Source of the DNA: Micropterix aruncella
Taxonomy: Eukaryota; Arthropoda; Insecta; Lepidoptera; Micropterigidae
Assembly: GCA_944548615.1 (NCBI GenBank)
Contig: OX155954.1
Span: 477,335-541,334, forward strand
Length of the DNA stretch: 64,000 bases
Direction: 5' to 3'
Shown: positions 12,389 to 21,915 of the stretch, piece by piece
How positions within the stretch are numbered: position 1 is the stretch's first letter
Layout of the letters: every line of letters begins with the position of its first letter
The notes under the pieces: generated by a model
The model's input: the letters and a program-made list of their open reading frames with translations, nothing else
Database searches by the model: none
What the model was told of the DNA's origin: nothing
Position numbers and translations under genes: made by a program

Positions 12389-12612
12389 TAAAGGTCCTTT
12401 TGCAGTCGACTAACGATCACTATTCATCCATATATCTCATAAATAGGGTTTATCCTTATGCAACACAAAATGCCTTCAATTGAGACGAATTAAGCGAAAA
12501 AATAAAAAAATTAAATATTGATCACTTCGGCAAAGCCGTTTTCCAAATGAAAGTGACATTACGAAATAATTCAAATTTCGAATGCTACCAACATTTGAAA
12601 TATGATACAATT
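12389..12612 (+). repeat. Dispersed repeat family 3, copy 1
   Basis: About 220 bases match 45050-45262 with only scattered differences. Shared blocks include 'aaaggtccttttgcagtcga', 'catccatatatctcataaat' and 'atcacttcggcaaagccgtt'. No coding or terminal signature is visible. The 'tcggcaaagccg' hairpin is conserved in both copies. Unclassified. Confidence 0.7.
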
Positions 12613-12829
12613 GGCTGAGTTTGTTATCAACGAGCCTTTAAATCGAAATAAAAATAAAAAAACCTCCATATGCTCAATGAAATGAAAGAAGAAACTTCAA
12701 TCTTAATTTCTGGCAGAGGAGTTTATAATAAAGATTGTATAATGTTATCAAAATACATATTTGATAACATACGGACTAACGACCGGCTGTGGTAGGTTTA
12801 GGACAGATGTCTTGCCACATGTGAGCATT

Positions 12830-13575
12830 CGCCTTACCATTCATTCACCCCCCTTCGAAGTCATAGAATTTGAGATGCGGAAATCGCGGTTTTGGATATA
12901 TTTTCTAGGAAGGCGTTGATTATTTTATTGGAGATACCAAGATCTTTAAATAGGTGAAACAGAGATTTGGCTGGGGAAAGTTGGAGGGTTCTGTCAGACC
13001 CTTGTTGGCACGAGCCACTGGGATGCTAATTACCTTGCGAATAACAGCAAGGACTTTGTCGTGGCGGTAAGTATACCGTCCTTGATCTAAGACCACCTTG
13101 CAGCCAGCTAGGATATGTCTAGCTTTGTAAGGGGTATTGCTACAAAGGGGTCATGAACTATCCTCAGAATAGCTCCAAAGAGTGAGGTTGCTAGAGTTTG
13201 GAAGTTTATTCTGAAAGCATTTAAATAAAATTTAAGCATCTCTGGCGTCCAGTCATAGAGCATTACCTTCCAGTGCATTGGAGGCGGAATGCAAAAGTCC
13301 CCAATTGTTGTCCAATTATTCTGGCATTGAAGGACAATAGCATGAGCCATACTGTTGCTTTCGTAATCTCCTGGCAAGAGAGTCTTCTTGAAGTCCACAT
13401 CGCTCATGGATGTACTGCCATACCCCAGACCGGTGCCATTCTGGCTTATTCCAGCAAGGAACTTTTTGTGGAAGTCTACGCGGGTTTGTAGATCTAGTAG
13501 TCTACACGGGCTCATATTAACATGCAATGTTCGTATATAAGTTATCCGTTTCAACGTTTGCAAACCATTTTTCAA
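12830..13575 (-). pseudogene. Degenerate C-terminal part of a non-LTR reverse transcriptase-type protein
   Basis: The minus-strand frame at 13108-13575 has no start-proximal domain that I recognise, but its end reads LKFYLNAF...LFGAILRIVHDPFVAIPLTK. After a frame change near 13110 the DNA continues HILAGCKVVLDQGRYTYRHDKVLAVI. The pattern H-I-L-x-x-C ... QGRYxxRHDxVL is known from the C-terminal zinc-binding end of a group of animal non-LTR retrotransposons, so this is most likely a relic of one. The polymerase core is absent. Assignment to a clade is not possible by eye. It could instead be a decayed gene of unknown kind. Confidence 0.45.
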
Positions 13576-14490
13576 TCACTTGCAGCCAACTAGGCTGCAA
13601 GTGATTCCCTGATGAAAAGTGCTAAGATAGTCGACTTTGGGGTTGTTTGTTTTGTAGTCATGGGTACTTTCCACTACACATGATGAAGAGGGTCTGAATT
13701 TGAAGCCGGAAAGGAAGCCTTGTTTTAAAAAATCTTTTTGTTTACTTCTAATTTATTAAAATTTAAGTGCTAGCATTGATTATACAGTGTAAGGTACTAG
13801 TAAGCTTTTAAAATCAGGTTGAATTGATTTGAATAGTTCCTTGACGAAAGTCGGTTGATTAGTTTATGACACGACATGTCTATGACATGTCATGACAGAC
13901 ATGGTTGTGTCTATGATAAGTACATGACTTTTGTGAATTTCCTACACGACACTAATATAGCAGGCTGCACTATTCATCTTATATTTAAGACAAAACAATC
14001 AAACGTCAAAAAACAGAACATTTCAGTTTCAATGGCAATCCGTCTTCCGCTACCGTCCATTTATCTAAATCTAACAAAAGACTTTCAAACTATCGCAGAC
14101 ATTAAAATTGATGTTAACAAATGAAAATAGCAGTCGAAACGACGAGTAAGGTCATTAATTTCAGTTCAGATCAGCTGCGCTCTGATTACCGGCCGGAACA
14201 ATGCCAATTAGTGGACGATTTAATTTTGGGCTGACCACAAATCAATCAACCAGCGATGCAATTAGCGAAGAAAGACGTCCAAACCGTGATAACACACAAA
14301 GTGATTCGTCATGAAGTCTACTGGGTATTACTATTTATTTATTTAAATAATAAGAAAGCTACTTTGATGATTTGCTCCAAACTGGTTTCGGCTGCACAAC
14401 CACATCTTTTCATTGTTCAGAAAGGAGCTTCTCGCTGCTCCGTCCTCTCGTGCGTGTAATCATTGACTATATAAGGTAAAAGACCACTCA
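13576..14490. other. Unassigned intergenic DNA
   Basis: Short frames at 13876-14124 and 14256-14459 show no motif. 'gacatgtcatgacagacatg' near 13883 is a short palindromic cluster. Nothing else is recognised. Confidence 0.2.
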
Positions 14491-14502
14491 ATGTTATACT
14501 AC

Positions 14503-14695
14503 TAGAGCTGTCAACTACAACGGGCGAACTCGTCACCTCAGGAAATTTTAACGATATTAGGTCGTTATATATCCCGTGAGGTGAGCGTAGAAGACTTGCC
14601 GCGAGATATAGCCAGCGGGCCGACACTCACGCCCTTACTACCAGTTAAAACCAGATTACTCCGGTCTCCCGACTGGTTATAGGTTACGTAATGAT
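14503..14695 (+). repeat. Dispersed repeat family 1, copy A (internally deleted, truncated)
   Basis: It begins 'ctagagctgtcaactacaac' and continues with the family order (cacctcaggaa-ttttaacga, 'gtgagcgtagaagactt', 'cactcacgcccttact', 'ccagattactccggtctc'). About 60 bases between 'agacttg' and 'ccgcgagatat' are missing compared with the copies at 27013 and 59358. It ends at about 14690. Confidence 0.75.
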
Positions 14696-14865
14696 AAACA
14701 GAAGAATTCTCCTCGGCCTTTGTGCCCACAGTTACCCCCGCAGGACACAAGGGGGATATACGGGTAAACTGATCTGCTTGCGTCTCCCAATTACACCATC
14801 GGATAATAAAATGCAAAATTAACAATAATAATTAATCCAAGGTAATCCTTGATTACCTTAATGTA

Positions 14866-15330
14866 GTAAATTTGTTGATTACTTGTTTCAAACAACTTGG
14901 AATGATTCTGCGCATAGGTAAACCTTTTACCAGAGGCAAAACTTTCAAAGTACTCTACAATGCATACGTTCGTAGCGTTCTAGAATTCGGAAGTGTAGTT
15001 TGGAATCCCCAATATACTGTTCATATAGATAGGATTGAGAGGGTGCAAGAGATTTTAAAAATCATTGGACTTTCGGACAGGTAACATGTCTACGGAATAT
15101 GCAGAGAGAGCGACTAAACACAAAGTACACTTTTTGTATGCAAGACGTGCCTTCTTGGATAATATCTTCCTATATAAAATTTTAAATAACCATATTAATT
15201 CTGCACCCCTTTTGGCCAAAATTCTTTTTAAAATTCCTCGGTCTCCCTCTTCTCGTTCAAAAGATATGTTGGAGCCCTGTCGGTCCAACATACCCACAAG
15301 AAAAAAGTAATTTCCACAGAATGGAAACCG
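14866..15330 (+). pseudogene. Reverse transcriptase C-terminal fragment
   Basis: The frame at 14872-15084 reads LGMILRIGKPFT...TFKVLYNAYVRSVLEFGSVVWNPQY...IERVQEI. This is the post-polymerase segment typical of Jockey/RTE-like non-LTR elements (LYNxYVRSxLEYxSxVWNP, then IERVQ). After a frame change near 15060 it continues with KHKVHFLYARRAFLDNIFLYKILNN and other residues consistent with the same family. No catalytic box is present. It is a decayed, 5'-truncated LINE. Confidence 0.65.
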
Positions 15331-16050
15331 CAAACTCGCTCAAATCTACACGAGCCAGCTGCAGTTAATTTCCAACTAAATTCGGCAATTTATACACAGT
15401 CAAGCGATGACTCATGTCATTTCTTCTGATCGAGACACATGTCGCACCCCACTCATAGCTATTACATCACCGCTCACGGTATAAAACGTAGTACATTTCA
15501 ATCAATCCATATCATTTCCTAGGCGGATAGTTACCGCGCTCTACGCATCATTCCTTTGGTGGACAGTTACTCGGCTACAATCATTTCCTTGGCGGATAGT
15601 TACCGCGACTACGCTTCATTATCAAGCAGTACCTGCATTACCCGCGATACCTATCGTCAAGCCTCGCTCCTCGACTACACACTTCGGACACACTACTACG
15701 GCTTCATCTCGCGCCCACACTAATACACTACGGCGAAATAACAATCAAGGCGTTAAGAACTGGCGACTCACCTCAACCTTCTGATTAAATACTTCTACTT
15801 CGACACCCACGACTTTCATTCACGGAGAAAACTTCACGATGAGATCCACCCTTCGCTCACAATCAATTGGAGTCTAGTGGAGGGTGGGAACTCTCACAGA
15901 TACGTAAAAAAACAAAAAAAAACTTTTTTTTTGTTTTTTTTAATAAAAATATTAAAACTATTTCAAGCAACATATTATTTCCATAAGGACCATTCTTTGA
16001 CTATATAGTGGTTCTTGGTATCAGAAATCTTACGTGGTGGGTTACATTTT
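15331..16050. other. Unassigned DNA with short internal repeats
   Basis: The phrases 'atttcctaggcggatagtta', 'ttcctttggtggacagttac' and 'tttccttggcggatagttac' recur at about 15515, 15550 and 15586, followed by 'cgctctacgc' or 'cgactacgc'. This is a short imperfect tandem repeat of about 40-50 bases. A poly(A)/poly(T) stretch lies at 15905-15945. Confidence 0.3.
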
Positions 16051-16109
16051 CAAATGCAAATTCAGATTCTACACACCGTAATCAAAATTTTTACAAAATA
16101 AACCGACTC

Positions 16110-16520
16110 CAAAAATATCTATAAGTGCCGCAGCCATGTCATGGTGAAACTTAGAACGGCCTATTATAATTGAATGCGTATACAAAATTTCGTATCTGTG
16201 CTGTTGGCCGTTGAGGAGTTCCCTCTTTGGGTGCTGCGATCCTGTCTTGGTGAAACTTAGAACGGGCTGTCGTAACGCGATGCATATACAAAATTTCGTG
16301 TGTGATGTTGACCGTTGAGGAGTTCCCTCTTCGGAAGTCAACCCTGAATGCAGCAGCCATGTCATGGTGAAACTTAGAACGGGCTATCATAACTGAATGT
16401 GTATAGAAAATTTCGTGTCTGTGCTGTTGACTGTTAAGGAGTCCCCTCGTCGGGAGCCTACCCTGGGTGTAGAATCAGGTCATGCTTGCCAAGAACTGTC
16501 ATCGGAACTGAACCAATATG
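16110..16520 (+). repeat. Minisatellite-bearing element, copy 1 (about three units of about 110-120 bp)
   Basis: Each unit carries 'catgtcatggtgaaacttag', 'aacgggctatcataa', 'gtatacaaaatttcgt' and 'ttgaccgttgaggagt'. Unit starts at about 16151, 16259 and 16375 give spacings of 108 and 116 bases. The array ends in a fixed block (gtcatcggaactgaaccaa, 16498-16516) that also closes the copies at 57880-58310 (plus) and 29885-30170 (reverse). Frames across it are side effects of the repeat. Confidence 0.75.
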
Positions 16521-17550
16521 GATATTTTCACCTTCATATGATAATATTTGGGGGTTTCCCCCAATTCCTCATGGATTACATCATCATAACAGAATTTTGG
16601 ACTAATCTGGAAGTATATCCTTTCAACTAAAATAAGAATTTTTCAAATCAGTTCATAAATGACGGAGTTCTGAGGTAACAAACATTTTAAAAAATACAAC
16701 TGAATTGATAACTTCCTCCTTTGTTTGAATTCGGTTATAAATACGCACTAATTGATATTTTATATCCCAGATGCAAAATAGCTGTTTATATCCCAGATGT
16801 TCTAGTGATATTGTTCAACAAAACGAAAGTGACCCGTGTTTTTATTGAGCAAATAATTATTGAGTAAATAACAGATGAGTCAGCCGAGGTATAATATCTA
16901 CACCGATCGACACAAATCGACGTTGTAGTCTTCAAAAAATTAATCCATCTAGCCTTTAAAAAGCGATTCAGTCCAATGAAACCATTCAGCGAGACGCGAA
17001 CTAGGCTAGGCAAATAATTATAATTATCGGGTACGTGCTCAGCGATAGCGAATCGGCCATTATTGTGATCCATTTTCGAATTGTTTCGATCAACGAACCG
17101 TTTCCATGCCATTTTTCGTCATCGCCACAGTCCTATAATAACGTACGCTTGGATCGAATCTGAGGTTTTCCTTGAAAGAGAAATAATGACTGGATAATGA
17201 TACGTAGTTAGGAAGGTAACAATAGGATAAGGAACTTTAAATAGTTTGGCAATTATAATAGTTTTGTTTCCGGGTTGAGGAATTCCCATCTTTTGAATCA
17301 TAATGTTACACGATATGTCAGATCGACAATCATGCCACATCTCTCTTTGTTGTAGTTGTTTCTTTATGAGTCTAAATCTTCAAAAGCGGCAGTTTGCCGT
17401 TCTCGTAAGATGATAGTCAATTGATGATTACAATCGATGATCTTTTTGTGTCTCGTGAAGGATCAGAATTGTTAAATTATAATACTGTGACCTTCTGCTT
17501 TCGTTATTTGGCGTATATAATGTAACACGTATTATGTATCAGTTGGGCGG
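16521..17550. other. Unassigned AT-rich DNA
   Basis: Minus-strand frames of 108 codons (16786-17112) and 73 codons (17119-17340) lie end to end, but neither shows a motif, signal peptide or coding signature that I recognise. They may be chance or a decayed element. Confidence 0.2.
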
Positions 17551-17593
17551 TGTCGACTACAACGAAAGAAACCGTCACACCAGTTAAGAGTTT
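17551..17593 (+). repeat. Dispersed repeat family 1, copy B, left part
   Basis: 'tgtcgactacaacg' to 'agagttt' matches the first 43 bases or so of family 1. The family then resumes at 21793 with 'tataacga', beyond the R1-clade element. The element therefore inserted inside this copy. Confidence 0.7.
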
Positions 17594-17630
17594 CAAGGCG
17601 ATAGGTGAGGGCAGCAAACCCCGCCCACCG

Positions 17631-17723
17631 CCCGGGCAGTTATAACGACGAGGGTCGTCTTGTCTGCCCGGGATGTCGTGCTACGACAACCCTGCGCGTA
17701 CCAGAAGGGTAGAACGCGCAGGG
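17631..17723 (-). promoter_or_regulatory. Two conserved hairpins in the 3' UTR tail of the R1-clade element
   Basis: Hairpin 1 (17690-17723) has 10-bp perfect arms CCCTGCGCGT/ACGCGCAGGG. Hairpin 2 (17631-17672) has 9-bp arms CCCGGGCAG/CTGCCCGGG enclosing an inner ACGAC/GTCGT stem. Both recur in the relative at 53338-53428, with hairpin 1 changed on both sides to CTCACGCG/CGCGTGAG. Compensating changes support a functional RNA fold. By analogy with other R1-group elements, whose reverse transcriptase recognises the 3' UTR, this is probably the template-recognition structure (inference). Confidence 0.65.
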
Positions 17724-18066
17724 GGTGAAATAGGGTAAACCACCCCCCCCGTACCGCCCCGAGAACCCATTTATTTAAAATAATAAAAGATATTTACAAA
17801 GTAAAAATTTACAAAAATAATACTAAATTTACCATATTCACAATAGAAAAGAAAAAAAAACAACAAATATCACAAATTTAGGGCCGGTGAGCGGGGTAGA
17901 GGACGCATCAGAAACGATGATGGTGGAGGCGCACGGTCCGTGGGCAGGTCTCGGAGCAGCCACGGGGGGGAGGAATCCCTGGATCCTGCAAAGAACGAAA
18001 CGCCCCTCGGGGCGGTAAAGAGACGGACACAAAGACGGGCACTTCGGGCTGGAAGTATCCGCCGAA

Positions 18067-21000
18067 TCACGCCACCAAGGAAGAGGGTACCCCCTGGGGG
18101 GTATCCCGAGGCCTCATGCTTTCCCAAGAAGCCACCCAGTGCTCCACAAACTCGCCAAACGACTGGAAGCAGCTCCTACAACTGACCAGATCCGGGTACC
18201 AAATCGGAGAGCGCCCAACGCACGCGGCCACTGCATCCATCAACTTCTCCCGTGCAGCCGCTAGAATTGGGCAAGACCAAATTACGTGTTCCGCAGTTTG
18301 GCGACCATACCCACAGGCGCACCGGGGATCATCGGCAAGTCCAAAGTCAAATAGTTTGGCTCTGAACTCTCCGTGGCCCCCAACCAGCTGCGTGGTATGG
18401 TGGTCGAACCGCAGAAACGAATTTGCCATCCGCACTGCGACGGACGGGAAAAAGCAATGGGTGAGGCGGCCAGTACCCCCGGCGTCCCATCTAGCCTGCC
18501 AGACACGCAAGGACTCCACCCGAATCAGGCGGGCAAACTCCCCAGCTCGGTGAGCCACCGGGTCGATCGACAGGCCATGAAGGACTACCGGCTCGCCCCG
18601 GCGGTACCGCGACAACGCTGCACGCTCCAGAATCTCCAGGTCAATCGGCAGAACGCCAGCGATGACGGGTAACGCAAGAGTGGACGTCGTTCTGTACGCC
18701 CCAGTCAGGGCCACGAGAGGGATGCGCTGTCCGCGCAGCAGCGCGACACGCGTCGCCTCAGGAACAGCAGACTCTGTCCAAGCGCGTGCGGCATAAGTCG
18801 CACGCGGGACGAAGACGCCCTTATAGATAGTCATGACCGCCGGGAAACGAATTCCCCAGTCGGCCCGACTCACTCCGCGGAGCGCAAAGAATAGATCCCG
18901 GGATTTTTCGGCTGTAATCTTTGCGTGCGAAAGAAAGGAAAGGGAAGCCGTAAGCGTCACCCCCAGGTATCGAACGGTGGCCGGGAAGGATACCGGGCGA
19001 CCGTTCATCCTGATGACAGGGTTCCGCTTAAGATGTCCCTTCAGGAGAAGCGCCTGAGTTTTCGTCGAAGAGAAGGTGAGTCTGTTTCGCTGTCCCCATC
19101 CGAGGATCAGGTCCAGCGAGTCAGCCACCCTTCTCTCGACCTCTGCGCGACTCCTGCCGCCCACCAGGAGAAGAGCGTCGTCTGCATAAGCGCTGACGGT
19201 GCACCCCTCCGGGTAAGGTAGACCGAGGAAATCATCAAAGAGAATGTTCCAAAGGCTAGGACCCAACACTGACCCCTGTGGACAGCCCATGGTCGGGGTT
19301 TTGGTGACGCTGGTCGGGCCGTACCTCAGAGTGACAGATCTGTCTGAAAAGTAGCTCCTCACTACTTTCAACAAATTGTTCGGGCACAGGCGGGCGCGAA
19401 GCTTGCATATAAGCATCGGCCACCACGCGTTGTCGAATGCACCGGAGATATCCAAAAATACGCCTACCACGTAGCGGCCGTCGTAGTTGCGGACCCATTT
19501 CTTCGCAAACAGGATGGCGTCCTCCGTGCTTTTCCCTCGGGTAAATCCAAACTGACGCTCGTTCTGGGGAGACAGAGTCCTCTCCAGCCGTTCGCGCACA
19601 AGCACTTCTAGCACCTTACCCATTATGGGAAGGAGCGTGATGGGCCTGTACGCTTTCGGATCCGAGCGCGGCTTGTCGTTACCTTTGGGAATCACCCGCA
19701 GGAGGCCAGCCTTCCAGCATAATGGGAAATGACCGTCCCTAATGCATTTCTGCATCAGGACAGTCACCTCCCATCTTGCGAATTCCCACACCCGCTTCAC
19801 TATATCAGACGTAAAGTTGTCTATCCCCGGTGCCTTTCTACGCGATAGCGACCCGATGATGGTGCCGACCTCGTCCGCTGTTACCTCTGACAGATCAGGT
19901 ACGCGCGAGTCTACGGCAATAAGCCGCCGCAGCTGCGCGTGGTGGGGATCGTCATTGTCATTCCGATCCGATGGACACAAAGAACCGAGGAGAACTGAAA
20001 GAGTGCCTTCGGTGTCAAGCGGGGCGGAAGTACCCTCGACAATGCTAGAGAGGTAGTTCCCACCCCGCTTGGCACCTTTGTCGATGACGTTCTTCATGTC
20101 CCATGGGTTTGCATTCCCAACTTCGCTAACCCATGTACGCCAGGAATCAGTCTTGGCACGCCTAATAGCGGCGTGGTAGACGCTCCGAGCCGATCTCAGG
20201 GACTCCCGAAGTACCTCCACACGCTCAGGGGGAAGAGAACCCCTGCGGGCTTCCCCCATGCGGCGGTACGCTTGCCGGAAGCACCTGCGAAGGTCGGATA
20301 TTTCCGGAGACCACCACGGGGCCGTAAAGCCGCCGAAGGGCCTCCTCCGACCGAGGACCGACTCGCAGGCCGAGGCAACTGCCTCATGAAGTGCAACACT
20401 AAGTGCCTCGGCCGAATTGGAGTGAGGGGACGGGAACCGGGAGAGCCTCTCACAGAGGGACTCCCCAAAACGGTCCCAGTCCACATCCGAGGTGCGGTAC
20501 GCCCATTCTGAGGGGGACGGGGGATTCACACGGCGGCCAATGTCAAAGGTCACTAGTCTATGGTCTGAGGAAGACGACGATTCGTGGACGGTCCAGTTCA
20601 TCATCTCCCGGGCGAATCCAGGGGAGCACAGCGTCAAATCCACATTGCTGGACCCGCCGGGGCCACAGAAGGTCCGGGGCTGCCCGGGGGAGTTGACAAT
20701 ATGCAACCCATAGGTCGCTATCAGCTCCTCGACAGCCTCGGCTCTTCCCTTCGCGACCCTGTCCAGGCGGTCCAGGTTGCCGTCGTCGTGCCAGGACGGG
20801 GAGCGGGCATTAAAATCGCCCGCTACCACTACCGGCCGACCCCGAAGAGCGTCAAGGGCCGCGGCGAGTTCAGCAATGTAGGCGTCCACAGCCTCGCCAA
20901 ACTGGAAGTAGACGCTGATGAAGTAGCAGTCCACATCGTTGATAACTATGGACGCGCAGGCGAGGTGCTCACTGGAGAGCCGATCCAGGAACAGGGGAGG

Positions 21001-21234
21001 CGGGAGAGACGAACTCACTGCGATCCCTGCCATGGGTCGGTGCCCCTTCTCGAGCACAACGCACTGCCCGTCTATACCCCGGGTTTTACCGAGGAACGTG
21101 AACTGCTCCTGCACAAACGCCACTCCAATGCCCATCGTCTCAAGCGTGCGACCGAATTCGGCCGTTACAGCCCGGCTTCTCTGCAGATTCAGTTGCGCGC
21201 AACTTATCATTAGTTGGGGACTATGCCCCGCCAT
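18067..21234 (-). CDS. R1-clade retrotransposon ORF2 polyprotein (endonuclease and reverse transcriptase), copy 1
   Basis: This intact 1055-residue protein nicks target DNA and copies element RNA at the nick. An AP-like endonuclease spans roughly residues 8-235 (QLNLQRS start, GDFNAR at 139-144, SDHR near 223). The reverse transcriptase spans about residues 505-760 (AYRPITLLP, GxxLDISGAFDNAWW, GCPQGSVLGP, catalytic YADD at 683-686). A C-terminal zinc-finger-like motif C-x-C-G...H-x4-C lies near residue 975. The ATG overlaps the ORF1 stop by 14 bases (ATGGCGGGGCATAG), the usual arrangement for re-initiation in this clade. No internal stop or frameshift is seen. About 11 residues differ from copy 2. 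GC content is far above the surroundings. The exact family within the R1 clade is not assigned. Confidence 0.93.
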   Translation of the reverse strand: MAGHSPQLMISCAQLNLQRSRAVTAEFGRTLETMGIGVAFVQEQFTFLGKTRGIDGQCVVLEKGHRPMAGIAVSSSLPPPLFLDRLSSEHLACASIVINDVDCYFISVYFQFGEAVDAYIAELAAALDALRGRPVVVAGDFNARSPSWHDDGNLDRLDRVAKGRAEAVEELIATYGLHIVNSPGQPRTFCGPGGSSNVDLTLCSPGFAREMMNWTVHESSSSSDHRLVTFDIGRRVNPPSPSEWAYRTSDVDWDRFGESLCERLSRFPSPHSNSAEALSVALHEAVASACESVLGRRRPFGGFTAPWWSPEISDLRRCFRQAYRRMGEARRGSLPPERVEVLRESLRSARSVYHAAIRRAKTDSWRTWVSEVGNANPWDMKNVIDKGAKRGGNYLSSIVEGTSAPLDTEGTLSVLLGSLCPSDRNDNDDPHHAQLRRLIAVDSRVPDLSEVTADEVGTIIGSLSRRKAPGIDNFTSDIVKRVWEFARWEVTVLMQKCIRDGHFPLCWKAGLLRVIPKGNDKPRSDPKAYRPITLLPIMGKVLEVLVRERLERTLSPQNERQFGFTRGKSTEDAILFAKKWVRNYDGRYVVGVFLDISGAFDNAWWPMLICKLRARLCPNNLLKVVRSYFSDRSVTLRYGPTSVTKTPTMGCPQGSVLGPSLWNILFDDFLGLPYPEGCTVSAYADDALLLVGGRSRAEVERRVADSLDLILGWGQRNRLTFSSTKTQALLLKGHLKRNPVIRMNGRPVSFPATVRYLGVTLTASLSFLSHAKITAEKSRDLFFALRGVSRADWGIRFPAVMTIYKGVFVPRATYAARAWTESAVPEATRVALLRGQRIPLVALTGAYRTTSTLALPVIAGVLPIDLEILERAALSRYRRGEPVVLHGLSIDPVAHRAGEFARLIRVESLRVWQARWDAGGTGRLTHCFFPSVAVRMANSFLRFDHHTTQLVGGHGEFRAKLFDFGLADDPRCACGYGRQTAEHVIWSCPILAAAREKLMDAVAACVGRSPIWYPDLVSCRSCFQSFGEFVEHWVASWESMRPRDTPQGVPSSLVA

Positions 21235-21775
21235 AGTTCGTGGTGGCTATCTCCCTGTCCACCGCGCGCTGATAGGCCGGACAGCCCGACGAGCCCGTCA
21301 CGTGAGCTGCTTCCTTTCGCAGACCCGAGCATGTGGCACACTTGGGGGGTGCCTCCTTAGCAGGGCAAGCCGACCTCTCGTGTTCCTTGCCGGCGCAATG
21401 TCCGCAGACTACCTCCTGCGAGCACTTCCCCTGGGTGTGCCCGAAATTGTGGCAGCGGAAACACCTTACCGCCCCGATGTAGTCACGCACTCTGCAAGAG
21501 TCCCAGTCCAGGAACACTCTCCCCTCCGCCACAAGCACCGCTCGCACCGCCGGGTGCACGATCCAAACACTTTGGACGACAGGGCCGTCCCTCTGGCCGA
21601 ACGCGAACGCCCGGCGGGTCGAGCCTAGCGCAGTTGACTTATCCACCGAGCAGCGGCCCTCGAGGTTCTGCGACCAAATAAGCTCCTTTATCTCTCCTTC
21701 CTTTAGGTCCCGCGGAATGTCGTGGATAACAATCCGCGGAAATCGACCCTGCGGTTCGACGGCCCTCAGCCCCAC
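21221..21775 (-). pseudogene. R1-clade ORF1 (gag-like), 5'-truncated, copy 1
   Basis: The C-terminal part of the nucleic-acid-binding ORF1 protein reads VEPQGRFPRIVIHDIPRDLKEGEIKEL, an RNA-binding-like segment. It then has two CX2CX4HX4C zinc knuckles (CFRCHNFGHTQGKC, CGHCAGKEHERSAC) and a third, longer-spaced one (CATCSG...H...C). It lacks its N-terminal half and start codon, so it should give no working protein. Its stop lies inside the ORF2 start region. The second knuckle has E where copy 2 has G. Confidence 0.85.
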
Positions 21776-21792
21776 CAGCCACACCAGGATGG

Positions 21793-21915
21793 TATAACGA
21801 TATGTGCTCGATCTATCAGCCGTGGGATGAGCGTAGAAGACTTATACAATGACGATCCACTATCTAGCTCCGCCAACTCGCCTGCGAGAGATCAACTAGA
21901 CTTACACTCTAGCTT
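21793..21915 (+). repeat. Dispersed repeat family 1, copy B, right part
   Basis: 'tataacga', 'gatgagcgtagaagactta', 'gacgatccactatctagctc' and 'cgccaactcgcctgcgagag' continue the family 1 order interrupted at 17593. It is more diverged than the copies at 27013 or 59358, and truncated. Confidence 0.65.

Larger units (their letters stand above)
17594..21792 (-). mobile_element. R1-clade non-LTR retrotransposon, copy 1 (5'-truncated, ORF2 intact)
   Basis: This element of about 4.2 kb on the minus strand has the layout partial ORF1, complete ORF2 and a 3' UTR of about 470 bases. Homology to copy 2 (59831-64000) starts at about 21772, inside ORF1, so the insertion is 5'-truncated, as is usual for target-primed reverse transcription. 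About 18 bases of unmatched filler sit between the element and its 5' flank. The 3' UTR holds AATAAA followed by a GC-rich tail with two hairpins. There is no poly(A). The element splits a family 1 repeat. Confidence 0.92.

Noticed and set aside
13273..13491. A 72-codon plus-strand frame
   Set aside because: It is antisense to the reverse transcriptase-type relic on the minus strand and has no domain.
16069..16390. Overlapping minus-strand frames of 79 and 98 codons
   Set aside because: They are produced by the 110-120-bp minisatellite units, whose copies elsewhere are not open in the same frame.
18116..21628. Many long plus-strand open frames opposite the R1-clade ORF2 (and the matching minus-strand frames at 60508-63605)
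   Set aside because: They lie antisense to a proven coding frame, occur as mirror images in both copies, and have no domains. They come from the high GC content of ORF2.
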